Part shown: positions 54,328 to 64,000 of the stretch, piece by piece
Layout of the letters: every line of letters starts with the position of its first letter
Numbering within the stretch: position 1 is the stretch's first letter
Origin: Ochrobactrum sp. BTU1
Lineage (GTDB): Bacteria > Pseudomonadota > Alphaproteobacteria > Rhizobiales > Rhizobiaceae
Direction: 5' to 3'
NCBI GenBank assembly: GCA_018798825.1
Contig: CP076354.1
Coordinates: 744,001-808,000 of the forward strand
Length of the DNA: 64,000 nt
Made by a program: the position numbers and the translations under genes
The notes under the pieces: generated by a model
Told to the model about the DNA's origin: nothing
The model's database searches: none
The model's input: the letters and a program-made list of their open reading frames with translations, nothing else

Positions 54328-54462
54328 GCTTCTCGCGTTTTTATTCCCATGATGAAACATTCAAATCTTATGCCTCAGTCATGCCTGATCGAGAGCTTTA
54401 TCTCGCCGCATGCTTAGCCGCGCAAGCGAACTGGCGTCATCATTCATATTGTCAGGGTGGGG

Positions 54463-54558
54463 CTATTTCGCTTTACTCTTCCAGGAGAGATAGGCGACAG
54501 ACAAAATCCCGGCCAGAATGACCAGAACGTCGCCACTTGTGAGCAGATATGTGCTCAA
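54463..54558 (-). CDS. Candidate 31-residue single-helix membrane protein
   Basis: A 31-codon frame starts with TTG at 54558, preceded by AAAAGGAGAGAGAT, a strong ribosome site with good spacing. The product is a short polar start (STYLLTSGD), about 15 hydrophobic residues (VLVILAGILSVAYL) and a basic end SWKSKAK, which fits one membrane helix with its positive end inside. It is similar in plan to small subunits such as KdpF or CydX but I recognise no family. The non-ATG start keeps confidence moderate. Confidence 0.5.
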   Translation of the reverse strand: MSTYLLTSGDVLVILAGILSVAYLSWKSKAK

Positions 54559-54825
54559 ATCTCTCTCCTTTTATTAAGCTCAGACTCTGATGCCGAAGCG
54601 ATGGGGTGTTCGTACCTGCAGTTTCGTCAGCATTTGATTCTTATGCCAATGCGAAAGCGCTACGATCCTGAGGGGCAATTTTAAAAAATACTGGCTGATT
54701 GCTGAAGGCACGCGAAACCACTCATTGAATCGCTGGCGCTAATTCATTTCAAGAATCGTGGTCATGACGATGAGAATTTTCCGCCGGTAGCGACAGGTCG
54801 GCAGAAGTGAGGAGGGGGCTGTTTT

Positions 54826-54873
54826 GCACTTTATATATAAGTGTGATTTTCACTCGCTATATATAAAGAGTGC
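54826..54873. repeat. AT-rich long inverted repeat
   Basis: GCACTTTATATATAAGTG and CACTCGCTATATATAAAGAGTGC form a near-perfect hairpin around TGATTTT, with a few unpaired bases. It is intergenic and of unknown function. Confidence 0.55.
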
Positions 54874-55410
54874 TCAGCGACTTTCCTGAAGCGAAGCTGC
54901 GTCTCAATTTATTCCGTATTCGAAAGCAAGCGAGTGAATCGCATCCCGGTTTGCGCTTCGCAATGAATGTGAGCAATAGAAATGAATCGGAGGCATTTGC
55001 GGTGAATGACAGGTGCGAACTTGATTGAAAATCCGCCGTCAGTTTTGTCGCTCGCATCTAAATCGATTGATTCTATTCGCCTCAAAATGGCGAAAGACGG
55101 TTTGTCTCTAAATACTCACGAAATTATGATGTTTTCGTGCTATACGAAAATAGGGTGGCATATATGGGCTTGATGTTGCCTCTTATTAAGCATCTTGACC
55201 GGACTATACCCGCCTGATCGCGTTGGAGGGCTTGCGCTTGCGCGCATGCTGCGCTAACCGTCCCCGCGAAATGAACTAAGTTCGCACGGCATGCCTTTTG
55301 AAGCTGCTTGAGGCGACGAGGTCGCAATAGATGCAATGTGTCGCATGGTGGTAAGCTTCAAAAAGCTTATGACAGGCGGCGCAGCCTCGTATTCAAGCCG
55401 GATAAGGATC

Positions 55411-55776
55411 ATGAACGAGCTTTTAAGTTCCTATTTGCCGATTGTCATCTTTCTCGGCATCGCAATGGTAATCGGTGTAGCCCTTCTGGTTGCGCCGTTT
55501 CTAGTCGCGTACAGACAGCCCGACCCGGAAAAGCTTTCAGCTTACGAGTGCGGCTTCAATGCCTTTGATGACGCCCGTATGAAATTCGACATCCGTTTCT
55601 ATCTGGTGTCGATTCTCTTTATCATCTTCGATCTCGAAGTCGCCTTCCTGTTCCCGTGGGCAGTGTCCTTCGGTGCAATCGGCTGGTTTGGTTTCCTGTC
55701 GATGATGTTGTTCCTTGGTGTTCTGACCATCGGCTTCATCTATGAATGGAAGAAGGGAGCGCTGGAATGGGATTGA
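55411..55776 (+). CDS. nuoA: NADH-quinone oxidoreductase subunit A
   Basis: A 121-residue membrane subunit of complex I with three helices. [40 protein letters not shown] is too typical to mistake (conserved ECG and [10 protein letters not shown]). The start MNELLSSY follows ATAAGGATC. It is the first gene of the nuo operon and overlaps nuoB by ten bases. Confidence 0.97.
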   Translation: MNELLSSYLPIVIFLGIAMVIGVALLVAPFLVAYRQPDPEKLSAYECGFNAFDDARMKFDIRFYLVSILFIIFDLEVAFLFPWAVSFGAIGWFGFLSMMLFLGVLTIGFIYEWKKGALEWD

Positions 55777-56360
55777 CCGGCACAAATCAGTCGTCGGGTT
55801 CGACGCTCATTGCTCCGCAGCCAAAGGGTATTCTTGACCCTCGCACGGGCAAGCCTGTTGGCTCCGACGATGCGTTTTTCAACGATCTGAACAGTGAACT
55901 GTCCGACAAAGGTTTCATCGTCACATCTGCTGACGCTCTGATCACCTGGGCACGTACAGGCTCACTGATGTGGATGACCTTCGGTCTCGCATGTTGCGCT
56001 GTGGAAATGATGCACATTTCCATGCCGCGCTATGACGCCGAGCGTTTCGGTATCGCGCCGCGCGCATCTCCACGTCAGTCCGACGTTATGATCGTTGCAG
56101 GTACGCTGACCAACAAGATGGCTCCAGCTCTCCGCAAGGTCTACGACCAGATGCCTGAGCCACGTTACGTCATTTCGATGGGTTCATGCGCCAACGGCGG
56201 CGGCTATTACCACTACTCTTATTCTGTAGTGCGTGGCTGCGACCGCGTTGTTCCGGTCGATATTTATGTTCCAGGCTGCCCGCCAACGGCGGAAGCTCTG
56301 CTCTACGGCATTCTGATGCTGCAGAAGAAAATACGTCGTACAGGTACGATCGAGCGTTAA
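55767..56360 (+). CDS. nuoB: NADH-quinone oxidoreductase subunit B
   Basis: A 197-residue peripheral subunit carrying the terminal iron-sulfur cluster N2, next to the quinone site. The ligands are in [19 protein letters not shown] and [12 protein letters not shown]. The start MGLTGTNQ overlaps the nuoA end in another frame. About 35 N-terminal residues before the core are variable, as in other Rhizobiales. Confidence 0.97.
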   Translation: MGLTGTNQSSGSTLIAPQPKGILDPRTGKPVGSDDAFFNDLNSELSDKGFIVTSADALITWARTGSLMWMTFGLACCAVEMMHISMPRYDAERFGIAPRASPRQSDVMIVAGTLTNKMAPALRKVYDQMPEPRYVISMGSCANGGGYYHYSYSVVRGCDRVVPVDIYVPGCPPTAEALLYGILMLQKKIRRTGTIER

Positions 56361-56456
56361 CAGGGCTTTCGCAGTCCCGTTGGTGCAAGAGGGTTTATTA
56401 GAGTTCGATCCATTTTCCCAAGGATGGGTCGAAATCTAAAAGAGGAAGTTAGAGAT

Positions 56457-57065
56457 ATGAGCGAAGAAGCTCTTGGTGAACTTTCCGGCTATATCAAAGA
56501 ACGTCTCGGCGATGCGATCGAAGAGGCGAAGCTGGCCTATGGCGAGCTTACTCTTAATGTTCCGGTTACGAGCCTGATCAGCGTTCTGACGTTTCTGCGC
56601 GATGACGTGCAGTGCCAGTTCGTGAACCTGACGGATATTTCCGGCGTAGACTATCCGCAGCGCGTTCAGCGCTTCGATGTTGTCTATCAGCTCATGTCTC
56701 CACGCCAGAACCTCCGCATTCGTGTGAAGGTTAAGGCTGATGAAGATACGCTGGTCCCTTCAGCTGTCGGCGTTTACGTCGGTGCTGAGTGGTTTGAACG
56801 TGAAACCTACGACATGTATGGCGTTCTGTTCTCTGGCCATCCGGATCTGCGTCGCATTCTGACCGATTACGGTTTTGAAGGTCATCCGCTGCGCAAGGAC
56901 TTCCCAACGACTGGTTTTGTTGAAGTTCGCTATAGCGATGAAGCAAAGCGCGTCGTTTATGAGCCTGTCATGCTGCGACAGGAATTCCGCAATTTTGATT
57001 TTCTCTCGCCATGGGAAGGGACGGATTACGTCCTGCCGGGCGATGAGAAAGCCAAGACGAACTGA
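56457..57065 (+). CDS. nuoC: NADH-quinone oxidoreductase subunit C
   Basis: A 202-residue peripheral subunit of the quinone module. [38 protein letters not shown] (about residues 114-151) is the family signature. nuoC is separate from nuoD here, unlike the fused form in E. coli. The start MSEEALGEL is preceded by AGAGGAAG; an upstream in-frame ATG adds 11 residues. Confidence 0.97.
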   Translation: MSEEALGELSGYIKERLGDAIEEAKLAYGELTLNVPVTSLISVLTFLRDDVQCQFVNLTDISGVDYPQRVQRFDVVYQLMSPRQNLRIRVKVKADEDTLVPSAVGVYVGAEWFERETYDMYGVLFSGHPDLRRILTDYGFEGHPLRKDFPTTGFVEVRYSDEAKRVVYEPVMLRQEFRNFDFLSPWEGTDYVLPGDEKAKTN

Positions 57066-57082
57066 GCGACAGGAAGCTGAAC

Positions 57083-58276
57083 ATGGCTGAGACTCAGGTC
57101 CGCAACTTTAATATCAACTTCGGTCCGCAGCATCCTGCTGCGCACGGCGTTTTGCGTCTTGTTCTTGAACTCGACGGCGAAGTCGTGGAACGCGTCGATC
57201 CGCATATCGGTCTGCTGCATCGCGGCACTGAAAAGCTGATGGAAACGAAGACCTATCTTCAGGCACTTCCTTACCTCGACCGCCTCGATTACGTGGCGCC
57301 GATGAACCAGGAACACGCCTACGCTTTGGCTGTTGAGCGTCTGCTCGGCATCACAGTGCCGAAGCGTGGCCAGCTGATCCGCGTTCTCTTTTCGGAAATC
57401 GGCCGTATCCTGAACCACATTCTGAACGTGACCACGCAGGCCATGGACGTTGGCGCACTGACGCCGCCGCTCTGGGGCTTCGAAGAGCGTGAAAAGCTGA
57501 TGGTGTTCTACGAGCGCGCTTGTGGCGCACGTATGCACGCAGCTTACTTCCGCCCAGGTGGTGTGCATCAGGATCTGCCTGATCAGCTCATTGAAGATAT
57601 CGGCAAGTGGATTGATCCATTTTTGTCGACGACGCTTACGAACCTCGATGATCTGATTACGCCAAACCGTATTTTCAAGCAGCGTAACGTCGATATTGGC
57701 GTTGTTTCGCTCGAAGATGCATGGGCATGGGGCTTCTCGGGCGTCATGGTTCGCGGTTCGGGTGCAGCATGGGATCTGCGCAAGTCGCAGCCTTATGAAT
57801 GCTACAACGAAATGGAATTCGATATTCCTATCGGCAAGAACGGCGACTGCTATGACCGTTACCTGATCCGTATGGAAGAAATGCGCCAGTCGGCTCGCAT
57901 CATGCGCCAGTGCGTAGATCTTCTGCTTGGCAAGGAACGCGTCGGTCCTGTTTCGAACACCGACAACAAGATCGTGCCGCCGAAGCGCGGCGAGATGAAG
58001 CGCTCGATGGAAGCCCTCATCCATCACTTCAAGCTTTACACGGAAGGCTACCATGTGCCTGCCGGTGAAGTTTACGCAGCAGTTGAAGCACCAAAGGGTG
58101 AATTTGGCGTCTTCCTCGTATCGGATGGCTCCAACAAGCCTTACCGCTGCAAGCTGCGCGCACCGGGCTTTGCCCATCTTCAGGCTATGGATTTCCTGTG
58201 CCGCGGCCACATGTTGGCTGACGTGTCGGCAATTCTTGGCTCGCTCGATATCGTGTTTGGTGAGGTTGACCGCTGA
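57083..58276 (+). CDS. nuoD: NADH-quinone oxidoreductase subunit D
   Basis: A 397-residue subunit (49-kDa homologue) forming much of the quinone cavity. [21 protein letters not shown] near the start and [12 protein letters not shown] contain the quinone-site histidine and the conserved hydrogenase-like loop; [21 protein letters not shown] lies near the end. AGGAAGCTGAAC precedes the ATG. Its stop overlaps the nuoE start by one base. Confidence 0.98.
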   Translation: MAETQVRNFNINFGPQHPAAHGVLRLVLELDGEVVERVDPHIGLLHRGTEKLMETKTYLQALPYLDRLDYVAPMNQEHAYALAVERLLGITVPKRGQLIRVLFSEIGRILNHILNVTTQAMDVGALTPPLWGFEEREKLMVFYERACGARMHAAYFRPGGVHQDLPDQLIEDIGKWIDPFLSTTLTNLDDLITPNRIFKQRNVDIGVVSLEDAWAWGFSGVMVRGSGAAWDLRKSQPYECYNEMEFDIPIGKNGDCYDRYLIRMEEMRQSARIMRQCVDLLLGKERVGPVSNTDNKIVPPKRGEMKRSMEALIHHFKLYTEGYHVPAGEVYAAVEAPKGEFGVFLVSDGSNKPYRCKLRAPGFAHLQAMDFLCRGHMLADVSAILGSLDIVFGEVDR

Positions 58277-59013
58277 TGTCCGTTCGCCGTCTCGCAGATG
58301 ATGCCGTCCAGCCGGCTGGTTTCGCTTTCAACGCGGAAAACCAGGCCTGGGCGCACAAGACGATCGCAAAATATCCGGAAGGCCGTCAGCAGTCGGCTGT
58401 TATTCCGCTGCTCATGCGTGCGCAGGAACAGGATGGCTGGGTCACGAAAGCCGCTATTGAACATGTCGCTGATATGCTCGATATGCCTCTGATCCGCGTT
58501 CTTGAAGTTGCGACTTTCTATACGCAGTTCCAGCTCAAGCCAGTTGGAACGCGCGCGCACATTCAGGTTTGCGGCACCACGCCTTGCATGTTGCGTGGTT
58601 CGGAAGCCCTGATGGATGTTTGCCGTCATAAAATCCACCACGATCCTTTCGAGCTTAATGCCGAAGGCACGCTGTCGTGGGAAGAAGTCGAATGCCAGGG
58701 CGCTTGTGTCAATGCACCGATGGTCATGATCTTCAAGGACGCCTATGAAGACCTGACGCCAGAACGTCTGGCTGAAATCATCGATACATTCGAAGCAGGC
58801 AAGGGCGACACTGTTAAGCCAGGTCCACAGGATGGCCGTATCACGTCTGAGCCTATGGGCGGACTGACGGCTCTGACCGAAGATCTGGACTACAGAAAAG
58901 TTGGTCTGGAAACCCGTAAGGCATCGGATGCCGCAGTTGCCAAAGCCAAGGCGGAAGCCGAAGCAAAGGCAAAGGCGGAAGCTGAAGCCGCAACCAAAGA
59001 CGGAAGCAGGTGA
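58276..59013 (+). CDS. nuoE: NADH-quinone oxidoreductase subunit E with charged C-terminal tail
   Basis: A 245-residue subunit (24-kDa homologue) with the N1a two-iron cluster. The ligands are in CGTTPCMLRG and CQGACVNAPM (about residues 97-150). Beyond the core, residues 175-245 form an extension ending in an Ala/Lys/Glu-rich helix (KAKAEAEAKAKAEAEAATK), longer than in E. coli. It is followed three bases later by nuoF. Confidence 0.97.
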   Translation: MSVRRLADDAVQPAGFAFNAENQAWAHKTIAKYPEGRQQSAVIPLLMRAQEQDGWVTKAAIEHVADMLDMPLIRVLEVATFYTQFQLKPVGTRAHIQVCGTTPCMLRGSEALMDVCRHKIHHDPFELNAEGTLSWEEVECQGACVNAPMVMIFKDAYEDLTPERLAEIIDTFEAGKGDTVKPGPQDGRITSEPMGGLTALTEDLDYRKVGLETRKASDAAVAKAKAEAEAKAKAEAEAATKDGSR

Positions 59014-59016
59014 GAC

Positions 59017-60324
59017 ATGCTGGCTGATAAAGATCGCATCTTCACCAATATCTATGGCTTTAAAGACCAGTCGCTGAAAGGCGCCATGTCGCGTGGCCAT
59101 TGGGATAACACCAAGGGCTTCGTCGAAAAGGGCCGCGACTGGATCATCAACGAAATGAAGGCTTCGAACCTTCGTGGACGTGGTGGCGCAGGCTTCCCGA
59201 CTGGCCTGAAATGGTCGTTTATGCCGAAGGAAGTGACGGATCGTCCGCATTACCTCGTCGTGAATGCCGATGAATCCGAGCCGGGCACCTGTAAGGACCG
59301 CGAAATTCTGCGCCACGATCCGCATACGCTGATCGAAGGCTGCGTGATCGCCGGTTGTGCCATGAGTGCTCATACTGCTTACATCTATCTGCGCGGCGAA
59401 TTCATGCGTGAGCGTGAAGCGCTGCAGGCAGCGATTGATGAGTGCTATGACGCTGGCCTTCTGGGCAAGAACAATAAGTGCGGCTGGGATATGGATATTT
59501 TCCTCCATCACGGCGCCGGCGCTTATATCTGCGGTGAAGAAACAGCTCTTCTCGAAAGCCTTGAAGGCAAGAAGGGCCAGCCACGTCTGAAGCCTCCGTT
59601 CCCTGCGAACATGGGCCTTTATGGCTGCCCAACGACTGTTAACAACGTTGAATCGATTGCTGTTGCTCCGACAATCTTGCGTCGCGGCGGTGCATGGTTC
59701 TCGTCGATTGGCCGTCCGAACAACGTCGGCACCAAGCTGTTCCAGATTTCTGGTCATGTGAACACGCCTTGCACCGTTGAAGAAAGCCTCGGCATTACTT
59801 TCCGCGAGCTGATCGAAAAGCACGCTGGCGGCATCCGTGGTGGCTGGGACAATCTGCTCGGCGTCATTCCCGGCGGTGCATCCTGCCCGATTATCAAGGG
59901 TGAAGACATGATGGATGCCATCATGGACTTTGACGGTATGCGCGAAAAGAAATCTTCGTTCGGTACCGGCGGCGTGATCGTCATGGACAAGTCCACTGAC
60001 GTGATTAAGGCAATTGCCCGTCTTTCAGCTTTCTTCAAGCATGAAAGCTGCGGTCAGTGCACGCCTTGCCGTGAAGGCACGGGCTGGATGTGGCGCGTCA
60101 TGGAACGCATGGTCAAGGGTAACGCGCAGAAGCGCGAAATCGACATGCTTCTCGACGTAACCAAGCAGATTGAAGGTCACACGATCTGCGCGCTTGGTGA
60201 TGCTGCTGCATGGCCTATTCAGGGCTTGATCCGCAATTTCCGTCCGGAAATTGAAAAGCGCATTGACGATTATACACGCAACGCTGTTCAGAGCCGCAAC
60301 ATCCGCCTCGAAGCGGCTGAGTAA
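59017..60324 (+). CDS. nuoF: NADH-quinone oxidoreductase subunit F
   Basis: A 435-residue subunit that binds NADH, FMN and the N3 cluster. [15 protein letters not shown] is the FMN loop, [18 protein letters not shown] the NADH loop, and [14 protein letters not shown] holds three cluster cysteines, the fourth being in [13 protein letters not shown]. Length is normal. It is separated from nuoG by 93 bases containing two hairpins. Confidence 0.98.
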   Translation: MLADKDRIFTNIYGFKDQSLKGAMSRGHWDNTKGFVEKGRDWIINEMKASNLRGRGGAGFPTGLKWSFMPKEVTDRPHYLVVNADESEPGTCKDREILRHDPHTLIEGCVIAGCAMSAHTAYIYLRGEFMREREALQAAIDECYDAGLLGKNNKCGWDMDIFLHHGAGAYICGEETALLESLEGKKGQPRLKPPFPANMGLYGCPTTVNNVESIAVAPTILRRGGAWFSSIGRPNNVGTKLFQISGHVNTPCTVEESLGITFRELIEKHAGGIRGGWDNLLGVIPGGASCPIIKGEDMMDAIMDFDGMREKKSSFGTGGVIVMDKSTDVIKAIARLSAFFKHESCGQCTPCREGTGWMWRVMERMVKGNAQKREIDMLLDVTKQIEGHTICALGDAAAWPIQGLIRNFRPEIEKRIDDYTRNAVQSRNIRLEAAE

Positions 60325-60343
60325 GCGGAAGAATACGTTGTAT

Positions 60344-60403
60344 GTCCGCCCGGGAAGGGCGGACTTTAGAGTTTGACATCTGGAAGATGCGGCAAGAGCC
60401 GCA
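60344..60403 (+). promoter_or_regulatory. Two hairpins in the nuoF-nuoG gap
   Basis: GTCCGCCC-gggaa-GGGCGGAC (60344-60364) is a perfect eight-pair stem and TGCGGC-aaga-GCCGCA (60388-60403) a perfect six-pair stem. No T run follows the first beyond TTT. They may set relative expression of the upstream and downstream nuo genes by RNA processing or partial termination. Confidence 0.55.
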
Positions 60404-60417
60404 GGTTTGGATAAGCG

Positions 60418-62502
60418 ATGGCAAATATTAAGGTTGACGGCACAGAGATCGAAGTACCCGATCACTATACGCTCCTTCAGGCTGCCGAAGCCGCGGGGGC
60501 TGAAGTCCCGCGTTTTTGTTTCCACGAACGGCTTTCCATCGCTGGAAACTGCCGCATGTGCCTTGTTGAAGTGAAGGGTGGACCGCCAAAGCCGGCAGCA
60601 TCCTGCGCTATGGGTGTTCGCGATCTGCGTCCTGGCCCGAACGGCGAAGCACCTGAAATTTTCACCAACACGCCTATGGTCAAGAAGGCCCGCGAAGGCG
60701 TGATGGAATTCCTGCTCATCAACCATCCGCTCGATTGCCCGATCTGCGATCAGGCAGGTGAGTGCGATCTACAGGATCAGGCAATGGCATTTGGTACCGA
60801 TGGCTCGCGCTATCGTGAAAACAAGCGTGCCGTTGAGAACAAGTATATTGGTCCACTCGTCAAGACCGTGATGACACGCTGCATTCACTGCACGCGCTGC
60901 GTCCGCTTCACGACTGAAGTGGCTGGCATTTCCGAGCTCGGCCTTATCGGTCGCGGTGAAGATGCTGAAATCACCACCTATCTTGAACGCGCAATGACCT
61001 CGGAACTGCAGGGCAATGTTATCGACCTTTGCCCGGTTGGTGCTCTGACCTCGCGTCCATATGAATTCCAGGCTCGTCCGTGGGAACTGAACAAGACTGA
61101 AACCATCGACGTGATGGATGCTGTCGGTTCGAACATCCGCGTTGATACCCGTGGCCGTGAAGTGATGCGCATCATGCCGCGCGTCAATGAAGCGGTGAAC
61201 GAAGAGTGGATTTCCGACAAGACCCGCTTCATCTGGGATGGTCTGCGCACCCAGCGCCTCGATCGCCCATATGTTCGCAAGGAAGGTCGTCTGGTTGCAG
61301 CTTCGTGGCCAGAAGCTTTCGCAGCAATCGCTGCCAAGGTTTCTGCTACTTCCGCTGACAAGATCGGTGCAGTCGCTGGCGATCTGGCTTCGGTTGAAGA
61401 ACTCTATGCTCTGAAAAGCCTCATTGCATCGCTCGGCTCGAAGAATATCGATAGCCGTCAGGATGGCGTATCACTTGATCCAGCTTTGGGTCGTTCAAGC
61501 TATCTCTTTAACACAACGATCGAAGGCATTGAAAATGCTGACGCTCTTCTGATCATCGGCTCCAACCCACGCGTTGAAGCAGCTGTTCTGAACGCTCGTA
61601 TTCGCAAGCGTCAGCGCATGGGCCATTTCCCGATCGCTCTGATCGGCGAACAGGCTGAACTGCGTTACGACTACGAATATCTGGGTGCAGGCGCAGACAC
61701 ACTCGCAGCGGTTGCTTCGGGCAAGAACGCATTCCGCGACGTGCTGGCAAAGGCTGAACGTCCATTGATCATCATTGGTCAGGGCGCGCTCACCGGCGAA
61801 AATGGTGCAGCAGTTCTCGCATCCGCTGCAAAGCTTGCGCAGGATGTTGGTGCAATCAACGCTGAGTGGAACGGTTTCTCGGTTCTTCACACTGCAGCTT
61901 CCCGCGTCGGTGCGCTTGATCTCGGCATTGTTCCGGGTGAGGGCGGCAAGGCTGCTCGCGATATGTTGGGCAATCTCGATGTTGTGTTCCTGCTCGGTGC
62001 AGACGAACTCGACATGACGACCAAAGGTTCGAGCTTTGTTGTTTATATCGGTACGCATGGCGATGCCGGTGCACATGCCGCTGACGTTATCCTCCCAGGT
62101 GCAGCCTATACCGAAAAGTCGGGTACATGGCTCAACACTGAAGGTCGCGTACAGCTCGGCAACCGTGCTGGTTTCGCACCGGGCGAAGCGAAGGAAGATT
62201 GGGCAATTCTGCGCGCTCTTTCCGACACGCTCGGCAAGCGTCTGCCGTTTGACAGCCTCGCACAGCTTCGCGCCAAGCTCTATGCAGACTTCCCGCATAT
62301 GATGGCGATCGACACTATTGCGCCTGCTTCGGCCGACGACATCGTCGCGCTGGCTGCAAAGGCATCCAACCTTTCCGGCGGCGCTGCTTTCGTTTCGCCG
62401 GTCAAGGATTTCTACCTGACGAACCCAATCGCGCGTGCTTCCGCTGTCATGGCCGAGTGCTCGGCGCTTGCGGCCGGCAGCTTCCAACAGGCAGCTGAGT
62501 AA
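60418..62502 (+). CDS. nuoG: NADH-quinone oxidoreductase subunit G
   Basis: A 694-residue subunit (75-kDa homologue) with clusters N1b, N4 and N5 in its N-terminal 220 residues: [36 protein letters not shown] and [10 protein letters not shown] with CPVGALTS. The rest resembles a molybdopterin oxidoreductase that has lost its cofactor. No second N7-type cluster motif is seen. The start follows TTTGGATAAGCG; the gene is followed 19 bases later by nuoH. Confidence 0.97.
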   Translation: MANIKVDGTEIEVPDHYTLLQAAEAAGAEVPRFCFHERLSIAGNCRMCLVEVKGGPPKPAASCAMGVRDLRPGPNGEAPEIFTNTPMVKKAREGVMEFLLINHPLDCPICDQAGECDLQDQAMAFGTDGSRYRENKRAVENKYIGPLVKTVMTRCIHCTRCVRFTTEVAGISELGLIGRGEDAEITTYLERAMTSELQGNVIDLCPVGALTSRPYEFQARPWELNKTETIDVMDAVGSNIRVDTRGREVMRIMPRVNEAVNEEWISDKTRFIWDGLRTQRLDRPYVRKEGRLVAASWPEAFAAIAAKVSATSADKIGAVAGDLASVEELYALKSLIASLGSKNIDSRQDGVSLDPALGRSSYLFNTTIEGIENADALLIIGSNPRVEAAVLNARIRKRQRMGHFPIALIGEQAELRYDYEYLGAGADTLAAVASGKNAFRDVLAKAERPLIIIGQGALTGENGAAVLASAAKLAQDVGAINAEWNGFSVLHTAASRVGALDLGIVPGEGGKAARDMLGNLDVVFLLGADELDMTTKGSSFVVYIGTHGDAGAHAADVILPGAAYTEKSGTWLNTEGRVQLGNRAGFAPGEAKEDWAILRALSDTLGKRLPFDSLAQLRAKLYADFPHMMAIDTIAPASADDIVALAAKASNLSGGAAFVSPVKDFYLTNPIARASAVMAECSALAAGSFQQAAE

Positions 62503-62521
62503 GCGAGAGAGAGACGGAATA

Positions 62522-63565
62522 ATGGACGGAATTTTTGCAGCTTACGTCTTGCCCGCGCTAATCATGGCGCTGAAGTCGGTCGTTCTGCTTGTCGTATTGC
62601 TGATCGTCGTGGCTTACCTGCTTTATGCGGATCGTAAGATCTGGGCAGCTGTTCAGCTTCGCCGTGGACCAAACGTTGTTGGTCCATGGGGTCTCTTTCA
62701 GGCATTCGCCGATCTTTTGAAGTTCGTCTTCAAGGAACCAATCATTCCTTCGGGCGCAAACAAGGGCGTGTTCCTTCTTGCACCGTTTGTTTCAGCGGTT
62801 CTGGCAATGGCAACCTGGGCAGTCATCCCGGTCAATGAAGGCTGGGCGATTGCTAATATTAATGTCGGCATTCTCTATATCTTCGCCATTTCTTCGCTTG
62901 AAGTTTACGGCGTGATCATGGGCGGCTGGGCCTCGAACTCGAAGTACCCATTCCTCGGCGCACTTCGTTCGGCAGCACAGATGGTCTCTTATGAAGTGTC
63001 GATCGGTTTCGTGATTGTCACGGTTCTTCTGACGGTTGGCTCGCTCAACCTGACGGATATCGTGCTGTCGCAGAATACGGGTCTCGGTACATCGCTCGGC
63101 CTGCCTGCTTCGTTCCTCGACTGGAACTGGCTGGTACTGTTCCCGATGTTCGTGATCTTCTTCATTTCGGCGCTTGCTGAAACGAACCGTCCGCCATTCG
63201 ATCTTGTCGAAGCTGAATCCGAACTCGTGGCCGGTCACATGATCGAATATTCGTCCACGCCGTTCCTTCTGTTCTTCCTTGGCGAGTATGTGGCGATCAC
63301 GCTGATGTGCGCCCTGATGACCACACTCTTCCTTGGCGGCTGGTTGCCTCCGGTTGACGTATGGTTCCTCAACTGGGTTCCGGGCATCATCTGGTTCATG
63401 CTCAAGCTCTGCTTCTGCTTCTTCATGTTCGCCATGGTGAAGGCTTTCGTACCGCGTTACCGTTACGACCAGTTGATGCGTCTGGGTTGGAAAGTGTTCC
63501 TGCCGATTTCGCTGGCAATGGTTGTTCTGACCGCGACCGTCATCAAAGTCTTCGATCTGGTGTAA
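62522..63565 (+). CDS. nuoH: NADH-quinone oxidoreductase subunit H
   Basis: A 347-residue membrane subunit with eight or nine helices that links the quinone site to the proton pumps. [31 protein letters not shown] (about residues 39-69) and [25 protein letters not shown] (about 220-245) are signatures with the conserved acidic residues. The start MDGIFAAYV follows GAGAGAGACGGAATA; a longer upstream reading overlaps nuoG. Confidence 0.98.
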   Translation: MDGIFAAYVLPALIMALKSVVLLVVLLIVVAYLLYADRKIWAAVQLRRGPNVVGPWGLFQAFADLLKFVFKEPIIPSGANKGVFLLAPFVSAVLAMATWAVIPVNEGWAIANINVGILYIFAISSLEVYGVIMGGWASNSKYPFLGALRSAAQMVSYEVSIGFVIVTVLLTVGSLNLTDIVLSQNTGLGTSLGLPASFLDWNWLVLFPMFVIFFISALAETNRPPFDLVEAESELVAGHMIEYSSTPFLLFFLGEYVAITLMCALMTTLFLGGWLPPVDVWFLNWVPGIIWFMLKLCFCFFMFAMVKAFVPRYRYDQLMRLGWKVFLPISLAMVVLTATVIKVFDLV

Positions 63566-63577
63566 GGAGAAAGACAA

Positions 63578-64000
63578 ATGGCTTCATTCGCACAAGCCGC
63601 GAAATCCCTCCTTCTCAAGGAATTCGTCGGTGCTTTCTTCCTCTCCATGCGTCAGTTCTTTGCGCCCAAGGCGACACTGAACTACCCGCATGAAAAAGGT
63701 CCCGTTTCGCCACGTTTCCGTGGCGAGCACGCGCTGCGCCGTTATCCCAACGGCGAAGAACGCTGCATTGCCTGTAAGCTCTGCGAAGCGATCTGCCCGG
63801 CGCAGGCTATCACCATTGAAGCTGGTCCGCGCCGCAATGACGGCACGCGCCGCACGGTGCGTTACGACATCGATATGGTGAAGTGCATCTATTGCGGCTT
63901 CTGTCAGGAAGCTTGCCCGGTGGATGCAATTGTCGAAGGTCCAAACTTCGAGTTTGCGACCGAAACCCGCGAAGAGCTCTACTATGACAAGGATAAGCTC
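63578..64000 (+). CDS. nuoI: NADH-quinone oxidoreductase subunit I (cut by the window end)
   Basis: The first 141 codons are visible, about 85 percent of the usual 163. The two four-iron cluster motifs are complete: [12 protein letters not shown] and [12 protein letters not shown], binding N6a and N6b. It bridges the peripheral arm to the membrane arm. AAGGAGAAAGACAA precedes the ATG, 12 bases after the nuoH stop. The operon presumably continues to nuoJ-N beyond the window. Confidence 0.97.
   Translation, partial: MASFAQAAKSLLLKEFVGAFFLSMRQFFAPKATLNYPHEKGPVSPRFRGEHALRRYPNGEERCIACKLCEAICPAQAITIEAGPRRNDGTRRTVRYDIDMVKCIYCGFCQEACPVDAIVEGPNFEFATETREELYYDKDKL

Larger units (their letters stand above)
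54328..55410. other. 1.1-kb region before the nuo operon
   Basis: It contains a small membrane protein gene (54463-54558), a long AT-rich inverted repeat (54826-54873) and, in the last few hundred bases, presumably the nuo promoter, which I could not pinpoint. No other gene was recognised. Confidence 0.5.

Noticed and set aside
57026..59823. Long minus-strand frames (394 and 547 codons) antisense to nuoD, nuoE and nuoF
   Set aside because: They are mirror frames of conserved complex I genes with strong codon bias; no start signal or domain.
61495..62487. Minus-strand frame of 330 codons antisense to nuoG
   Set aside because: Same reason: shadow of a certain gene.

Overview
The window is chromosomal DNA of an alphaproteobacterium of the order Hyphomicrobiales, most likely the Brucella/Ochrobactrum group (Brucellaceae). 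This rests on protein sequences and gene order recalled from that group: nrdR-ribD-ribE-ribH-nusB, plsX-fabH-ihfA-merR, the MarR regulator LdtR beside an L,D-transpeptidase, a split rplM-rpsI operon and an alphaproteobacterial nuo operon. No database was searched, so the genus is an inference. The DNA is moderately GC-rich. I see no insertion sequence, CRISPR array, rRNA or prophage. There are three tRNA genes, two guanidine-II riboswitches, about a dozen terminator-like hairpins and several copies of a short intergenic palindromic repeat.

Layout. Positions 1-3690: start of the bpt aminoacyl transferase, an RDD membrane protein, hemB, a 3-hydroxyisobutyryl-CoA hydrolase and a small membrane protein. 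3884-5951: regulator ldtR and Tat-exported transpeptidase ldtP. 6145-10934: glyA, nrdR and the riboflavin/nusB operon. 11292-18966: proton pyrophosphatase, BamE lipoprotein, a cytochrome bc1 assembly chaperone homologue, YceD, plsX, fabH, ihfA and a MerR-type regulator. 19128-21510: sugE (guanidinium exporter), a stand-alone second ATP synthase subunit a gene, and a Tat-exported metallo-beta-lactamase-fold protein. 21607-23270: tRNA-Pro, an AT-rich tract, MarC and YnfA family membrane proteins. 23281-31694: a six-gene exopolysaccharide locus. 31719-41501: housekeeping genes (ctaA, argC, speB, rpsI, rplM, metY) with small neighbours. 41560-52808: a catabolic and uptake locus (ALDH16-like dehydrogenase, deoC, a ribokinase-family kinase, a DUF4432 epimerase-like protein, a sugar ABC transporter and a DeoR regulator). 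53713-54284: tRNA-Val and tRNA-Asp. 55411-64000: nuoA to nuoI (nuoI is cut by the window end).

The most unusual observation is at 19128-20385. Two complete guanidine-II (mini-ykkC) riboswitches lie on the minus strand, each with paired ACGA and ACGG tetraloop hairpins. One precedes sugE, as expected. The other precedes an orphan, full-length paralogue of ATP synthase subunit a that keeps the essential arginine and changes residues beside it. Guanidine control of an F0 stator subunit is, as far as I know, undescribed. Guanidinium is also the chemical group of the essential arginine of this subunit, so a guanidine-tolerant replacement subunit is a testable idea.

Other items of interest are: an exopolysaccharide locus with the gene types of the Rhizobiales unipolar polysaccharide (upp) locus and three ATTCGGAT half-sites in its divergent promoter; a self-contained predicted deoxyribose uptake and breakdown locus whose binding protein could be mislabelled an autoinducer-2 receptor; a 31-residue membrane protein gene with a strong ribosome binding site; and several perfect palindromes in promoters.
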